From NCBI GenBank assembly GCA_023512835.1, contig CM042086.1, forward strand, positions 531,001 through 595,000: a stretch of DNA of 64,000 nt. The letters are read 5' to 3'. Positions 34,401 to 44,814 of this stretch are shown in pieces (position 1 is the first letter of the stretch; every line of letters starts with the position of its first letter). The notes below the pieces were generated by a model. That model worked only from the letters and a program-made list of their open reading frames with translations, made no database searches and had not been told where the DNA came from. The position numbers and the translations under genes are program-made. Origin of the DNA: Taxillus chinensis (taxonomy: Eukaryota; Streptophyta; Magnoliopsida; Santalales; Loranthaceae).

Positions 34401-35094
34401 GTTCATGGGCCACCCACCTTCCATTAGTGGAGTTTGTTTACAATAACAATTACCAAGCCTCCATTGGGATGGCTCCGTATGAGGCGTTGTATGGTAGACC
34501 TTGCAGGTCACCCCTGTGTTGGATCGAGGCCGGTGAGACAGCTTTGTTGGGGCCACAGTTAGTACAAGATGCCACAAAGAAAGTTCGCGTGATTCGGCAG
34601 CGTTTGTTAACAGCTCAGAGCAGGTAGAAATCTTACGCTGACAGGAGGAGGAGACCATTAGAGTTTGTTGTGGGAGATCATGTGTTTCTTTAAGTTTTCC
34701 CGAGGAGAGGGCATCGCCGGTTTGGGAAAGGTTCCAAGCTATCTCCATGGTACATTGGACCTTTTGAGATCCTAGAGCGAGTTGGTCCCGTAGCATATCG
34801 TTTAGCGCTCCCCCCACGTTTGAGTCGAGTGCATGACATGTGTCCCAGTTGAGGAAGTATCATCCTGACCATGCACATGTGATAACTTGGGGAGATTTGG
34901 ATATCGCGGCTGATATTACTATCGTGGAGACTCCTATTCGGATTTTGGATAAGCGGCAGAAGATCCTTCGTGGGAAGATCATTCCCTTAGTTCGTGTCTT
35001 GTGGGCACATCGAGGCATTAAGGAGGAGACTTAGGAGCGAGAGTCTATGATGCGCGATCAGTTTCCAGAGTTGTTCGAGGGCGAACAGTCTTAA
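31473..35094 (+). pseudogene. Chromovirus pol: protease, RT, RNase H, integrase, CHR (inactive)
   Basis: Protease LFDTGASCSLIAES near 31796; RT from 32313 with [35 protein letters not shown] and catalytic FVDDILVYS near 32787-32813; RNase H with [10 protein letters not shown] and [13 protein letters not shown]; integrase zinc region HPGGTKMYHSLR...CLTCQQVK from 33874; integrase core [36 protein letters not shown] segment PIRILDKRQKILRGKIIPLV then ET-ERESMMRDQFPELF before the TAA at 35092. In-frame stops at 32025, 32622, 33147, 33433, 33469, 33913, 34000, 34625 and 35032 are all TAG; one TAA (34691) and one TGA (near 32222) occur. A short deletion near 34110 removes part of the integrase core. 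CHR-type tails are thought to guide insertion to heterochromatin. Confidence 0.93.
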
Positions 35095-35411
35095 AGGAGG
35101 GGAGGAGGCTGGTATGTTTTACCTTTTATGTGCATTGGTTGTTTTGTTTTCATGTGTTGTTTGTCTCTTTTCTGTGTTTTGTGTTTTGCATAGTTGTGCC
35201 AAGTATGTGAAAATAAATGAAACTAAATGCCTTTTAATGTGTACCTAATGCAAGTGTTTTTGCGTGTGCTTGAGGTGGTGTCTTGGATTATGGTAGAGGA
35301 GTATGACGAGTTCTCATGTTTTGGTATTGTGGCATGTTGTGTGTTTTGTGTTAGTCCTTGGTGGTTGTTTTGTGAGAGACCTGGATTATTCTTTTTGAGG
35401 GTGAAAAGCTT
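35095..35411 (+). other. Non-coding region between pol and polypurine tract
   Basis: TGTTTTG-rich. A 62-residue hydrophobic, Cys-rich reading (35227-35415) starts here; readings of similar character occupy the same place in the two other chromovirus copies. Composition alone may explain it. Confidence 0.4.
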
Positions 35412-35426
35412 TTAAGGGGGGAAAGA
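35412..35426 (+). other. Polypurine tract
   Basis: TTAAGGGGGGAAAGA directly before the 3' LTR; the plus-strand primer site for reverse transcription. Confidence 0.85.
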
Positions 35427-35888
35427 TGTGAAGACCCGTGTCCTAGTCCTGGAAGTTAGAGGGAGTTAGGTATCTTATTTTGTATCGACACGTGTTCGGG
35501 CTTAGATGAGTTAGTCATTTTTTTTTTGTGTTTGGGCAAGCACCTTGACCCGACAGCCAGCGGGAGTCCGAGGGCGCAGCGCCTCGACGGGGGTCTCTCA
35601 AGTGTAGTTTCCCGAGAGCTTCCTCGTGTGTTGGTCGATACGACAAAGTGGTCGATGTAGGTCGATGTGAGGTCAACGTGGTCGACCTAGCTTGAGATCG
35701 ACCTTGTGCAACGCGAGAATACATCGACGTGGGGTCTGGTCAATGCGAGAATTGATCGACGTGGGGTCCGATCGTTGTGGTCGATCCCGGCAATTTTTGG
35801 GTCGACGTCGACTTGCGGCAGCTTATTTCGATGCGATTTTCTTATTTCTCCTTTTTTTAGGTTTTTATTCTAGGCCGCCATCGCATAC

Positions 35889-35949
<61 letters not shown>

Positions 35950-37033
35950 GTCGTTCGTTGTTGCTGCCTTCTTAGCGAAGGAGATGTCCGTAGGAGAAGG
36001 GTGTGGCGCAAGGGACGATCCTTCAAGGCGTAGCTCGAAGTTCGCTTGATTTTGAGGTAGGTGGTTTTATCTCCTAGAGTCCGTCCCTATGATTGTGAAA
36101 AGTTATAATATGGAAATTTCAAACTCTGTTTGATAACACGGTTTTGGGGAGATTGTATTGAGATGTGTGATATTGAGATATATATCTGTATATACATATA
36201 TTTGTGCGTTTTGTGTTGTGAAACGTGAAATAGAGATGTTGTCGATCTATGTTGGTGTGTGTTGGGAATTTGAGTATATGCGTGAGGTTCGTTATGCTTT
36301 AATATAGATGTTCCATGAGATGAATTGTGTGTTTTGTTATTGTGCTTGTGTTGGGCATTTTGAGGTCCCAATGAAGGGACAGTCTATGGGATGGACATAG
36401 ATTTTGAGGTCCCAATGAGGGGATCGTCCATGGGATGGACATGAGATTTTAAGGTCCCATCGGGGGGATAGTCCTGGATTGGACGCGAGATATCTAGGTT
36501 CCATTGAGGGAACTACATGTGAATCCTTGTGTATTATTATTATCTTTTACACTACACTGCACACATTTACACTGAGCATAGTGTGGAGGAGATGTTGGGT
36601 CGGCCCAGGGAGGAATAACCCCTACTGAGCTATGGTTTGCTCACCCACCTTTGGTGTCTTTCTTTGCAGGACCTAGCAGGCGATAGGAGGATTACACCGT
36701 CGTGGATGCATGTGTATCTGATTTACTATTCTGTTTTGAGACATTGTATAGGTTGAGATTGGGACTCATGTATTTATCTGAAATGAGTGTATTTATGTGA
36801 AACACTGTGTTTTGGGGATGGTGACCCTATTAAGCATGTAATACAATTTTATGATATGGATTGGTTTTCTTATATGGTTTGTGCATGGCATGCGTGAGGT
36901 TGTAGCAGGTTTGGGGCAGCACCCTAGTGGGAGCCCTAATAGGTAACCATTCACCAACCCCTTGTCCTCCTGGGTGGGAGGCATGGGGCATCACTAACCG
37001 GTTTCCCGGTATTGGGAAATCCGGGGTATGACA
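35427..37033 (+). repeat. 3' LTR of the chromovirus
   Basis: TGTGAAGACCCGTGTCC to GGGGTATGACA, 1607 bp. Relative to the 5' LTR it lacks about 210 bp (between GGGGGTCTC and CAAGTG) and has a longer GA tract. Most of the differences I read between the two copies are C/T or G/A. Donor-like and acceptor-like sites are kept at 36056/36057 and 36669/36670. Confidence 0.9.
35891..35946 (+). repeat. (GA)n microsatellite in the 3' LTR
   Basis: A run of about 28 AG units at the same place as the shorter tract of the 5' LTR. Confidence 0.95.
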
Positions 37034-38412
37034 GACTCAAAGGTCCACATGGTTGCAGACTCGAAGATCCGCAAGATCAAAGATTCAAAGACCCAAGGTA
37101 TAGTCTGGTGAAGAGCAGCATCTCGTAGATTCGAAGACTCACAAACTCGAAGACCCATCGGGTGAAGAATGGTGGTGTCACAGAGTCGAAGCTCAAAGGA
37201 TCAAATATTCAGAGACCCGATGAAGTGAACAGAGACCTGTTGATGTAAACAAATGATTAGCTAGGTCAAGTGGTTGTTGCTCTAACCTGGAAACCCAAAG
37301 ACTTGAAGACTCGAAGAGTCAGAAGTCAGTTGGTCACTGGCTCTAACCTAGATTCAAAGACTCGAAGACTTAACTCGAAGATTAGATTATCGTTGACTCT
37401 AAACTGAATTAATCTGACTCGAAGATTCAAAGGTTCTGACTTAAAGATCTAAAGGTTTGACTCGAAGGTTTAAAGGTTTTGACTCAAAGATCATAGGTTA
37501 TGTACTATGCAAAATATCAGCAAAGCTACGAGACAGTAATCTTCGAGGCCATGGTTAATCGAGGGATCAAAATGTAGTTAAGGTCGTCGTTTAAGTAAGT
37601 TACTCAGACAATGTTTTCTGAACTCGGTAATTATTAGAATAAACAGTAGATGTTATCCAAGGGTAGCTTAATGTGTCTCAACGCTAGAGATCTAAAGTTG
37701 GAATGTCTAACCCTAGTAGATAGTTTTTATGCAACGACTATCTTATAAAAGAAAAGCATATGCCATACTCTAGGTATGCGTTAGAACATTATCAGAATAC
37801 ACGAAAAGCATCAAGAGATATAGAAGAGATGCTGAACAGTTTGTGATATATGCATAGAGAAGAATATTGAGAACAAGATAATAGTGAGTTCATCTAGTTT
37901 CATTCTTCACACATTCAATGAGCAGATAGTGAGTTTATCATAGGAGTGGTTGAAGGTCAAGAGGTTCAAATAGTTGAGTATGCAAGAACAAATTACACTA
38001 GATAGTTCATCAAAGTGAGTGAGTTCTGACGTAATACTATTTTTGTATTTACATTTGAAAGAGAAGAGACTCAATCCTGTTGTAATAAGGGCAATACCCT
38101 ACTATATTAAAAGGATATAGTGGATTGGACTCGGTGTAGGTACATCCTCACCATCGTGGAGTAGATTACATTGATCGAACCACATAAATCGTGAGTCTTC
38201 CTCTCTTCTTTCCTATATATACTTGCTACTAACTTGATTTTGCACATGATACTAAGACACCACCTAAACGATAACCACATTTGTAAGAATCTCTCTCATA
38301 AGTAAATTACTCCTTAAAATTAAAGGAAATAGTTTTAAGTATACAGATATACCCCCTCTTTGTATATAATCATATATACCTATAGGATCTTGTTTAAATC
38401 TTGAAAATATCA
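37034..38412 (+). repeat. LTR A, right part
   Basis: Resumes after the chromovirus with dense GACTCGAAGA(T/C) repeats, a TATA-like TTATAAAAG (37743), and an end (TTGAAAATATCA) followed after two bases by TGGTATCAAAGC, a primer site. Joined to 27952-28196 it gives an LTR of about 1.6 kb, close to LTRs B (1536 bp) and C (1523 bp). Confidence 0.8.
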
Positions 38413-38458
38413 ATTGGTATCAAAGCTAAGTTCTCACTGGAAGCAGATCTATTACTCT
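38413..38458 (+). other. 46-bp internal stub with primer site between LTR A and LTR B
   Basis: Contains TGGTATCAAAGCTAAGTTC, the initiator-tRNA primer site and start of the internal domain, ending ATTACTCT directly before LTR B. No polypurine tract precedes LTR B. Confidence 0.75.
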
Positions 38459-39994
38459 TGTTGTTCCCATGGTCCTTTGGTTGTCATTATTGTCAACCGT
38501 ATGTAGCAGCAGGTAGACGCTTGGTCGAAGATCAGTACTGAGTTGGATAACTTCATAGAGTGATATCTTAGAGTGAGCTCATAGAGGGAGTCTATCATGT
38601 ATTAACAAAGTTGAAGATCAGATGACTCAAAGATCTACAAAGTCGAAGATCATCAGGCCATCAGACTCAGAGCACCACTAAAGCAACATAGGGTCGTAGA
38701 CTCGTAGATCCACAGGGTCAAAGATTCAAAGACCCAAAGTGCAGACAGGTGTAGAGCCGCGTCTCAAAGACTCGAAGACCCATCCGGTGTAGAGTGGTAG
38801 TGTCACAGGGTCGAAGTTCGCAAGGTCGAAGATTGAAAGACTCATTGCCGAGACCCGTTGATGTGAACAAATGATTAGCCAAGGTAGAATGCGGTTGTTG
38901 CTTGCTCTAAACTGGAGATTTGAAGATTCAAAGACTCATAGAGTTCAAAGGCTCTTAGAGTGAGACGTCAGTTGAGCACTAGTTCTAACCTAGCTTTGAA
39001 GCTAGAGAGTAGAAGAATTGGAAGATCAATTCTTAAGGCTTGAAGACTCAGACTCGAAGATTCGTAGGTGAAGACTTGGAGGTCGCTTGTGAAGTAACAA
39101 TGAAGCTACGAGGCACATATCTACAAGGCTATGGCTAGTTGAAGGAACGAAAAGCACTGAAGGATGGCGTTTTAGTAAGTTATTGCTCGGACAACGTCTT
39201 TGCACATGCTAAGTACTGCAAAACACGTGGACGTCATCTGAGGCTGGCTTAACATGTTTCAATGGTGAAGATCAAAAGGTGAAACATGCTTAACCCTAAC
39301 AAAAGGGTTTCTTACGATGGCCGGCCTATATAAGTAAAGAAGATGTGTTACTTCAAAAAAGCGTTAGAACATCATAGAATACATGCAACGTATCTAGAGC
39401 GATACAAGAGCAACGCAGAGTAGTTCGTACAACATACTTAGAGAGAGGACGATTGGAAGCAAGATAATAGTGAGTTAATATGTTCTTCTTCCTCATACAT
39501 TCAACAAATAGATTGTAAATTTGGCAAGGGAGTGATTGAAGGTCGAGCAATGCAAACGGATGAATACGCATGAGCAGATTATGCTAGACAGTTCTTCATA
39601 GTGAGTGAGTACTGGAGTAATACTATTTTTGTATTTACATTTAAAGAAGAGAGAGTTAATCCTGTTGTAACAAGGGCTAGACCCTACTGTACCAAAAGCA
39701 TATAGTGGATTGGACTCGGTGTAGGTACACCCTCACCACCGTGGAGTAGATCACATTGATCGAACCACGTAAATTGTGTGTCTCTGTCTTTTCTTCTCAT
39801 ACATACCTGCTATTAACTGATATTGCATGAGACACTAAAATACTATCCAAATACCAACTACATCTGCTAGAATATCTCCAGAAGTATCCTACTCTTAAAA
39901 CTAAGAAAATAGTTTTAAAGTATACAGATCCACCCCCCTCTCTGTATACAAGTACAAATACCCAAACGAACTTGTTTGGATCTTCGAAATATCA
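38459..39994 (+). repeat. LTR B (same copia-type family)
   Basis: TGTTGTTCCCATGGTCC to TTCGAAATATCA, 1536 bp, followed by ATTGGTATCATAGC. Contains TCGAAGA-rich repeats, CCTATATAAG (39325) as probable TATA box and the conserved GTGGAGTAGATCACATTGAT block. Only about 118 bp of internal sequence follows before another repeat begins at 40113. Confidence 0.85.
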
Positions 39995-40112
39995 ATTGGT
40001 ATCATAGCTAAGTTCTCACTGGAGACAGATCTACCACTCTATGGATAAGTGATCTCATAGATCGATATATTTGTGTTGCGGAGATCTATGGCTTAACAGC
40101 TTAATGACCAAG
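39995..40112 (+). other. Internal stub of the LTR B element
   Basis: Primer site TGGTATCATAGC then AAGTTCTCACTGGAGACAG; no coding sequence. The stretch up to ACCACTCT repeats the 46-bp stub before LTR B. Confidence 0.65.
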
Positions 40113-40574
40113 TGTCATGCTCCAAATTTTCGACCCGAGGAAATCGGTTTGTGACCCCCCCTTTACCCACCCGGTGAGCAAGGGGTAGGGTTAAGAAATA
40201 CCACACAACACATTACAAACAAGCATAATAAACGTTCATAAATCAAACCACATTTTATTAAATAGCCAAATCTTTTACATCACTTCCCAATAGGGTTACA
40301 TCAGTTCCATAGAATAATTCAGAATGGAAAGAAAACAATTAAATAAAATGAGAACTCAATCTTCCAACCTTGTAGGTTCCTGAAAACAAACAAATCACAA
40401 CCCATCCCATGCTCTTAGTATCTACATGATGAGTGCGAATGTACAGTGTTGTGGCGATAATATAAAAATAGTTTATAATTAGCATATTTAACTTCATGGC
40501 ATTCATAATCTAAGCAACACGTAAACAAGCCACATAAGAAATCATAACCACAGCCACACAGGCTACCACAACCA
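40113..40574 (-). repeat. Chromovirus LTR fragment, U5 side
   Basis: TGTCATGCTCC...GACCCGAGGAAATCGG is the complement of a chromovirus LTR 3' end. It includes TTGTAGGTTCCTGAAAACAAAC, the complement of the acceptor-like TTTTCAG/GAACCTAC of this group. The plus-strand LTR starting at 40575 cuts it. Confidence 0.7.
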
Positions 40575-40706
40575 TGTGAGGACTCGTGTCCTAGTTCAGA
40601 GAGTTAGAGGTTGGGAGGTGCCTTATGGTGCTAAAATTCTAGCTTTTATGTCTTTTCTAATATTTTGGATTGGGAAAAGGAGGATCATGGTCAAATCTAG
40701 AGCAGG

Positions 40707-40826
40707 AGTAAGGATCTGAGTGATCCCTTAGCACGGAGTAAGGATCCGAGCGATCGCTTAGCACAGAGTAAGGATCCAAGCGATCCCTTAGCACAGAGTA
40801 AGGATCCAAGCGATCCCTTAACACGC
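40707..40826 (+). repeat. Four 30-bp tandem units
   Basis: Units of AGTAAGGATCC(A/G)AGCGATC then CCTTAGCACAG, head to tail without spacers, in U3 of the LTR. The contiguity rules out a CRISPR-like layout. Confidence 0.92.
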
Positions 40827-40830
40827 AGCA

Positions 40831-41295
40831 TGTAGAGTCCGAGGACTTTACAAGTCCCACATCGGCTGGGGAGGAGAATGAAATGTGCCTCTTAAGAGGG
40901 CGTGGAGGTCTCTCCTGGCACGAGGCCTTTTGAGGTGCATGTGGCACTGTTAAGAATAAAACTAGGGATTGGGCTTGGGCCCTGAACCAGACAATGTCGT
41001 GCTATAGGGGACTTGGGCTGTTACAGATGGTATCAGAGCTGGGGACTGGGTCAGTGTGCCATAGTCCTACGGGGACGTGGGCCTCCTAAGGGGGGTGGAT
41101 AGTAGAGTCCAAGGACTTTGCAAGTCCCACATCGGCTAGGGAGGAAAACAAAGCGTACCTATTAAGAGGGCGTGGAGACCTCTCCTGGCATGAGGCCTTT
41201 TGGGGTGCGTGTGGCACTGCCAAGAACAAAACTAGGGATTGGGCTTGGGCCCTGAACCGGACAATATCATGCTACGGGGGACTTGGGTTGTGATA
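40831..41295 (+). mobile_element. TRIM (miniature LTR retrotransposon)
   Basis: Two 195-bp LTRs (40831-41025 and 41101-41295) share ACAAGTCCCACATCGGCT-type sequence and TTGGGCTTGGGCCCTGAAC. The 75-bp interior begins with the primer site TGGTATCAGAGCT and ends in CTAAGGGGGGTGGAT, a polypurine tract. Flanks CAGCA and GAGCA form a near-perfect 5-bp duplication. No coding capacity; such elements rely on proteins of other retrotransposons. Confidence 0.9.
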
Positions 41296-41518
41296 GAGCA
41301 AGCCTTGGTAGTCCGGACTAATCTGTAGCATTGCTAGCTCAGATTGATCTGCAACATCAGTAATCCGGAGTAGCGGAGGTTGACATGAGGTCGACGCGTG
41401 TTCTGGGCCATGTTAACCTAGTGTAGTGTGTCTTCTTTGTTATATATAAATATATATATATATATTCTATATTTTCGGGAGGGAGGAAACCCTATCCGCC
41501 ATCACACTTTTGGAGGAG

Positions 41519-41522
<4 letters not shown>

Positions 41523-41559
<37 letters not shown>
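41523..41559 (+). repeat. (GA)n microsatellite in the outer LTR
   Basis: Follows CCGCCATCACACTTTTGGAG, equivalent in place to the tract at 28854. Confidence 0.95.
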
Positions 41560-41561
<2 letters not shown>

Positions 41562-42023
41562 ATGGTGTAGAATGTGGAAATCGAATCCTTGGGTCAAGAT
41601 CGCGAAGTGCAAGCTTCCAATTCATTTTTTCCAGCAGAGGTAGGTGGTTCTATCCTATTGAATCTGTTCCTGTAATGACCCATGTTTTGGGAAGAACAAG
41701 CTGGAACGAAGATGAACAATACCCTGGGTGAATGCTTGGGTTGAAAGGTGGAAGACTCGAAGATTTGGGTCGTAGGGTCGAAGACCGAGGGTCGAAGTTC
41801 GAAGGTTTGAGGGTCGAAGGTTTAATCTTCGAGACAGATCTTCGAGGCCACGTTTCCAGCGAGTCTTCGAGGGAGTGTTTCTACGAGTCTTCGAGGCTTG
41901 GTTGTTAGAGAGTGTAATGAGCTCAAGTGGGAGCGTGTAAAGGTTGCGTGTGACCATGACCACGTTCGGATTGTGGGTATTTTGTCCTGTGTGGAAGTGG
42001 AGTGGTTAGTTCATGTTTCATTT

Positions 42024-42191
42024 ATCAAAACTATGTCATTTTGATGGTGTGTTTCATTTATCAAAACTACGTCGTTTTGATGGTGTGTTTTATTTATTAA
42101 AACTACGTCGTTTTGATGGTGGGATTTCATTTATCAAAACTACATCGTTTTGATGGTGGGATTTCATTTATCAAAACTACATTGTTTTGAT
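42024..42191 (+). promoter_or_regulatory. Five ACGT-core palindromes, 36-37-bp spacing
   Basis: Units of ATCAAAAC, TACGTC, GTTTTGAT start at 42024, 42060, 42096, 42133 and 42170. Each is a 22-bp imperfect palindrome centred on ACGT. They end about 10 bp before the TATA box. ACGT cores are bound by plant bZIP proteins; an enhancer role is inferred. Confidence 0.75.
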
Positions 42192-42269
42192 AAGTGAGGT
42201 CTTTATAAGGAGGAGCTCTCTTTGTTTTAGGTTTAGGGTTTTTATTGTCAACTGCCGCAGCCGTCGCAT

Positions 42270-42297
<28 letters not shown>
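42270..42297 (+). repeat. (GA)n microsatellite in the solo LTR
   Basis: Follows CCGCAGCCGTCGCATA, the same context as in the other chromovirus LTRs. Confidence 0.95.
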
Positions 42298-42300
<3 letters not shown>

Positions 42301-43625
42301 AAGAGAGAGTTCTTGAGTGCTGCTGCTAGGGTGACTCGCGTGGGTGGACAGCATCTAGCGTGGGAGCGTGAAGGATCCTTGAGGTAGGGGTTCTGTTGTT
42401 CCTTGAACCTATTCCAGGGCTTTGGCCTTGTGATAGGCAATGTAGCTGTTTGGTTTTATATATATAAATATGTAAATTCATATAGGTGTGATCTCCTATA
42501 TGAATGTTGGCCTTCAATGGCGTGTTTTGCTTGGATGTATATATACACGCATGTTAAGTGTTTGATATTATGCCTGTGAGGCCACACATGTTATGTGTTT
42601 GATAATATGTCTGAATGACCACCCATATTATGTGTTTGAGATTACACCTGTGTGGCTGGGTTTGTGAGCCTGTGAATGTATGCATATTAAGTATTTGATG
42701 TTATGCCTGTATGGCCATGTGTGCTGCGAGTTTGCTTGTACACCCGGTGGTTGTGGAAGCCCGGGCCTGTTTTATTGAACCCGGTGGCTGTGGAAGCCCG
42801 GGACTGTTTATGTTAGCCTGAGAGGCTGTGGAAATGTTTGAAACTGTAAATATGTTGGCCTGTGTGGCACCTGAGAGGCTGTGGAAATGTTTGGAATTGT
42901 AAATATGTTGGCCTGTGTGGCGCCTGAGAGGCTATGGTAATGTTTGTAACTATGGAAATGTTGGCCTGTGTGGCGCCTGAGAGGCTGTGGATATGTGAGC
43001 CTATGTGGCTGTGGCAATGGTTGTACCTGTTCTGTGACTTGTGGATTGATACTTAACTGTGGAATATAACCTACTTTTATCTTGTCACTACACTACACAT
43101 GCGCACGTTCTCATGTAGATGCTAGGAACATGGGCTGGGTTGGGGAGACTTGATCCCTACTGAGCTGTGGTTGCTCACCCCTCCTACTGTGATGTGTTTT
43201 CTTTCAGGAACCTACATGCGTTAGGTGGAAACACCAAGGTGAAAGACGGTTCTGTTTTGTGGCTTGTTTAATGTTATTTGTAGTATGTGATTTTTGTGAG
43301 ACCTTGTAACCCCGATGGGGAGATATTGTAAAGGATTTTATTGTAATAAAGATTTGTTTGGTTTGTGAATGTTACATGTATCTTAATTTTATTAAATGGT
43401 GTCCTATGTGGGAATGTTGTACCCTACCCCTTTATCCTCCTTGTGGGTAAATGGGAGTCACAAACCGGTTTCCTCGGGTTGGAAATCCGGGGCGTGACAG
43501 TTCCAGAGGTTGGGAAAGTTCTGAATGTTAGGATTTCGAATTTTGTTGGATAAAATGGTTCAGGTAGTAATTTGTGTTATGATGTGTGATAATACAGAAA
43601 GTTAGTATTTGATATGGGTATATAC

Positions 43626-43667
<42 letters not shown>

Positions 43668-44494
43668 CTATAATATGTTGTGAGATTTGAATGGAGATAA
43701 TTTGGTAATTGTTTGAAATGTATTGAGTATTGGTATAATGTATATATGTGAGAATTGTTATTCTGTTTATTTGAGATCCTAAGGTCCCATTGAGGGGATG
43801 ATCCGAGAGCGGACCCGAGTTTGAGGTCCCATTGAGGGGACGGTCCGAGAGCGGACCCGGATTTAAGGTCCCATTGAGGGGAGGTCCAAGTGCAGACCGG
43901 AGCTTGATGTCCCATTAAGGGGACGGTCCAAGAGTGAACCTGAGTACCGAGGTTCCATTTAGGGAACCACCTATAGATCCTTGTGTGTTGTTTATTATCA
44001 TTTAAGTTCTATTACACAGCACTGCATAGATTCACATTGAGCATGATGTGGAGTGGATATTGGGTTGGTCTATGGAGGCATAACCCCTACTGAGCTATGG
44101 TTTGCTCACCCACCTTTGATGTCTTTCTCTGTAGGACCTAGCAAGCGTTAGGAGGATTACACAACCACAGAAGCATATATGTTGATTTACTCTTTCTTTT
44201 GAGACATAGTAATTGTTGAGATTGAGTTTCATGTATTTGTTTGTAATTGGTGTATTTGTTCGGGACACTGCGTGTTGGGGCGGGTGACCCTATGTAACAT
44301 GTGACGTTGTTTTATTATATGGAGTATTTCCCTGTATGGTTTGTTTATGTTATGTGTGAGGTTATAGCATGTTTGGGGCAGCACCCTTGAGGGAGCCCTA
44401 TTAGGTGACCATTCACCAACTCCTTGTCCTCCTGGGTGTGATACATGAGGCATCACTAACCAGTTCTTGGTGTTGAGAAATTCAGGGCGTGACA

Positions 44495-44814
44495 GATGGT
44501 ATCGGAGCGAAGTTGAGACCTAGGGTAGTGGGAGGATGAATCATTCCTATGACCCTTAGGGGGGCATGAGTAGACTCGCCTGATCAACGGGACTTTTGTG
44601 TTATCCTAGGGTGTACTAAGGGGATGATGAGCCACAGAGTAGGATGTGAATTGAGAGTGCATGTATACATTGAGTAGGCCACTAGCATGTATTGATTATT
44701 GAAATTATGTTATGTGTGAAGTTTAGTATGTGTTGATTCTTGTTGTTTCGGTGTTGTGATTTTGAGGAGTAGTATGCTATTATGTGATGAGTGTGCATCA
44801 TGAGATTTATGAGT
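44495..44814 (+). other. Leader of the outer chromovirus with primer site
   Basis: TGGTATCGGAGC at 44497-44508 is the primer site with one change (A to G). The leader matches that at 29979-30375 and is interrupted at 44815. Confidence 0.75.

Larger units (their letters stand above)
28197..37033 (+). mobile_element. Full-length, inactive Tekay-type chromovirus
   Basis: Two LTRs bound a primer site, gag-pol and a polypurine tract. Flanks GACTT (28192-28196) and GACTC (37034-37038) form a target duplication with one mismatch, inserted in LTR A. Domain order is gag, protease, RT, RNase H, integrase, chromodomain-like CHR, the Tekay chromovirus layout. Many stops and several frameshifts make it unable to move on its own. 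Confidence 0.92.
41671..43499 (+). mobile_element. Solo LTR of a chromovirus, perfect 5-bp duplication
   Basis: TGTAATGACCC to GGGGCGTGACA, 1829 bp, flanked by GTTCC at 41666-41670 and 43500-43504. It contains TCGAAG-rich repeats (41750-41900), five ACGT-core palindromes, a TATA box (TTTATAAGG near 42200), a GA tract (42270-42297), donor-like GAG/GTAGGGGTTC (42383/42384), acceptor-like TTTCTTTCAG/GAACC (43207/43208) and a minisatellite of GGCTGTGGAAATGTTTG units (42740-43020). It is of the same broad group as the minus-strand element at 48747. Confidence 0.92.
40575..44494 (+). mobile_element. Chromovirus 5' LTR carrying a nested TRIM and a solo LTR
   Basis: Starts TGTGAGGACTCGTGTCC and ends GGGCGTGACA, followed by a primer site. 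Own sequence: 40575-40830, 41301-41670 and 43505-44494. It has TATATATAAATATATAT near 41440, a GA tract (41523-41559), donor-like CAGAG/GTAGGTGG (41639/41640) and acceptor-like TCTCTGTAG/GACC (44134/44135). Tandem AGGTCCCATTGAGGGGA units lie at 43780-43960. The gag stub at 46451 belongs to it. Confidence 0.82.

Noticed and set aside
40707..40826. CRISPR-like array
   Set aside because: Units are contiguous without unique spacers and the DNA is plant nuclear; it is a simple tandem repeat within an LTR.
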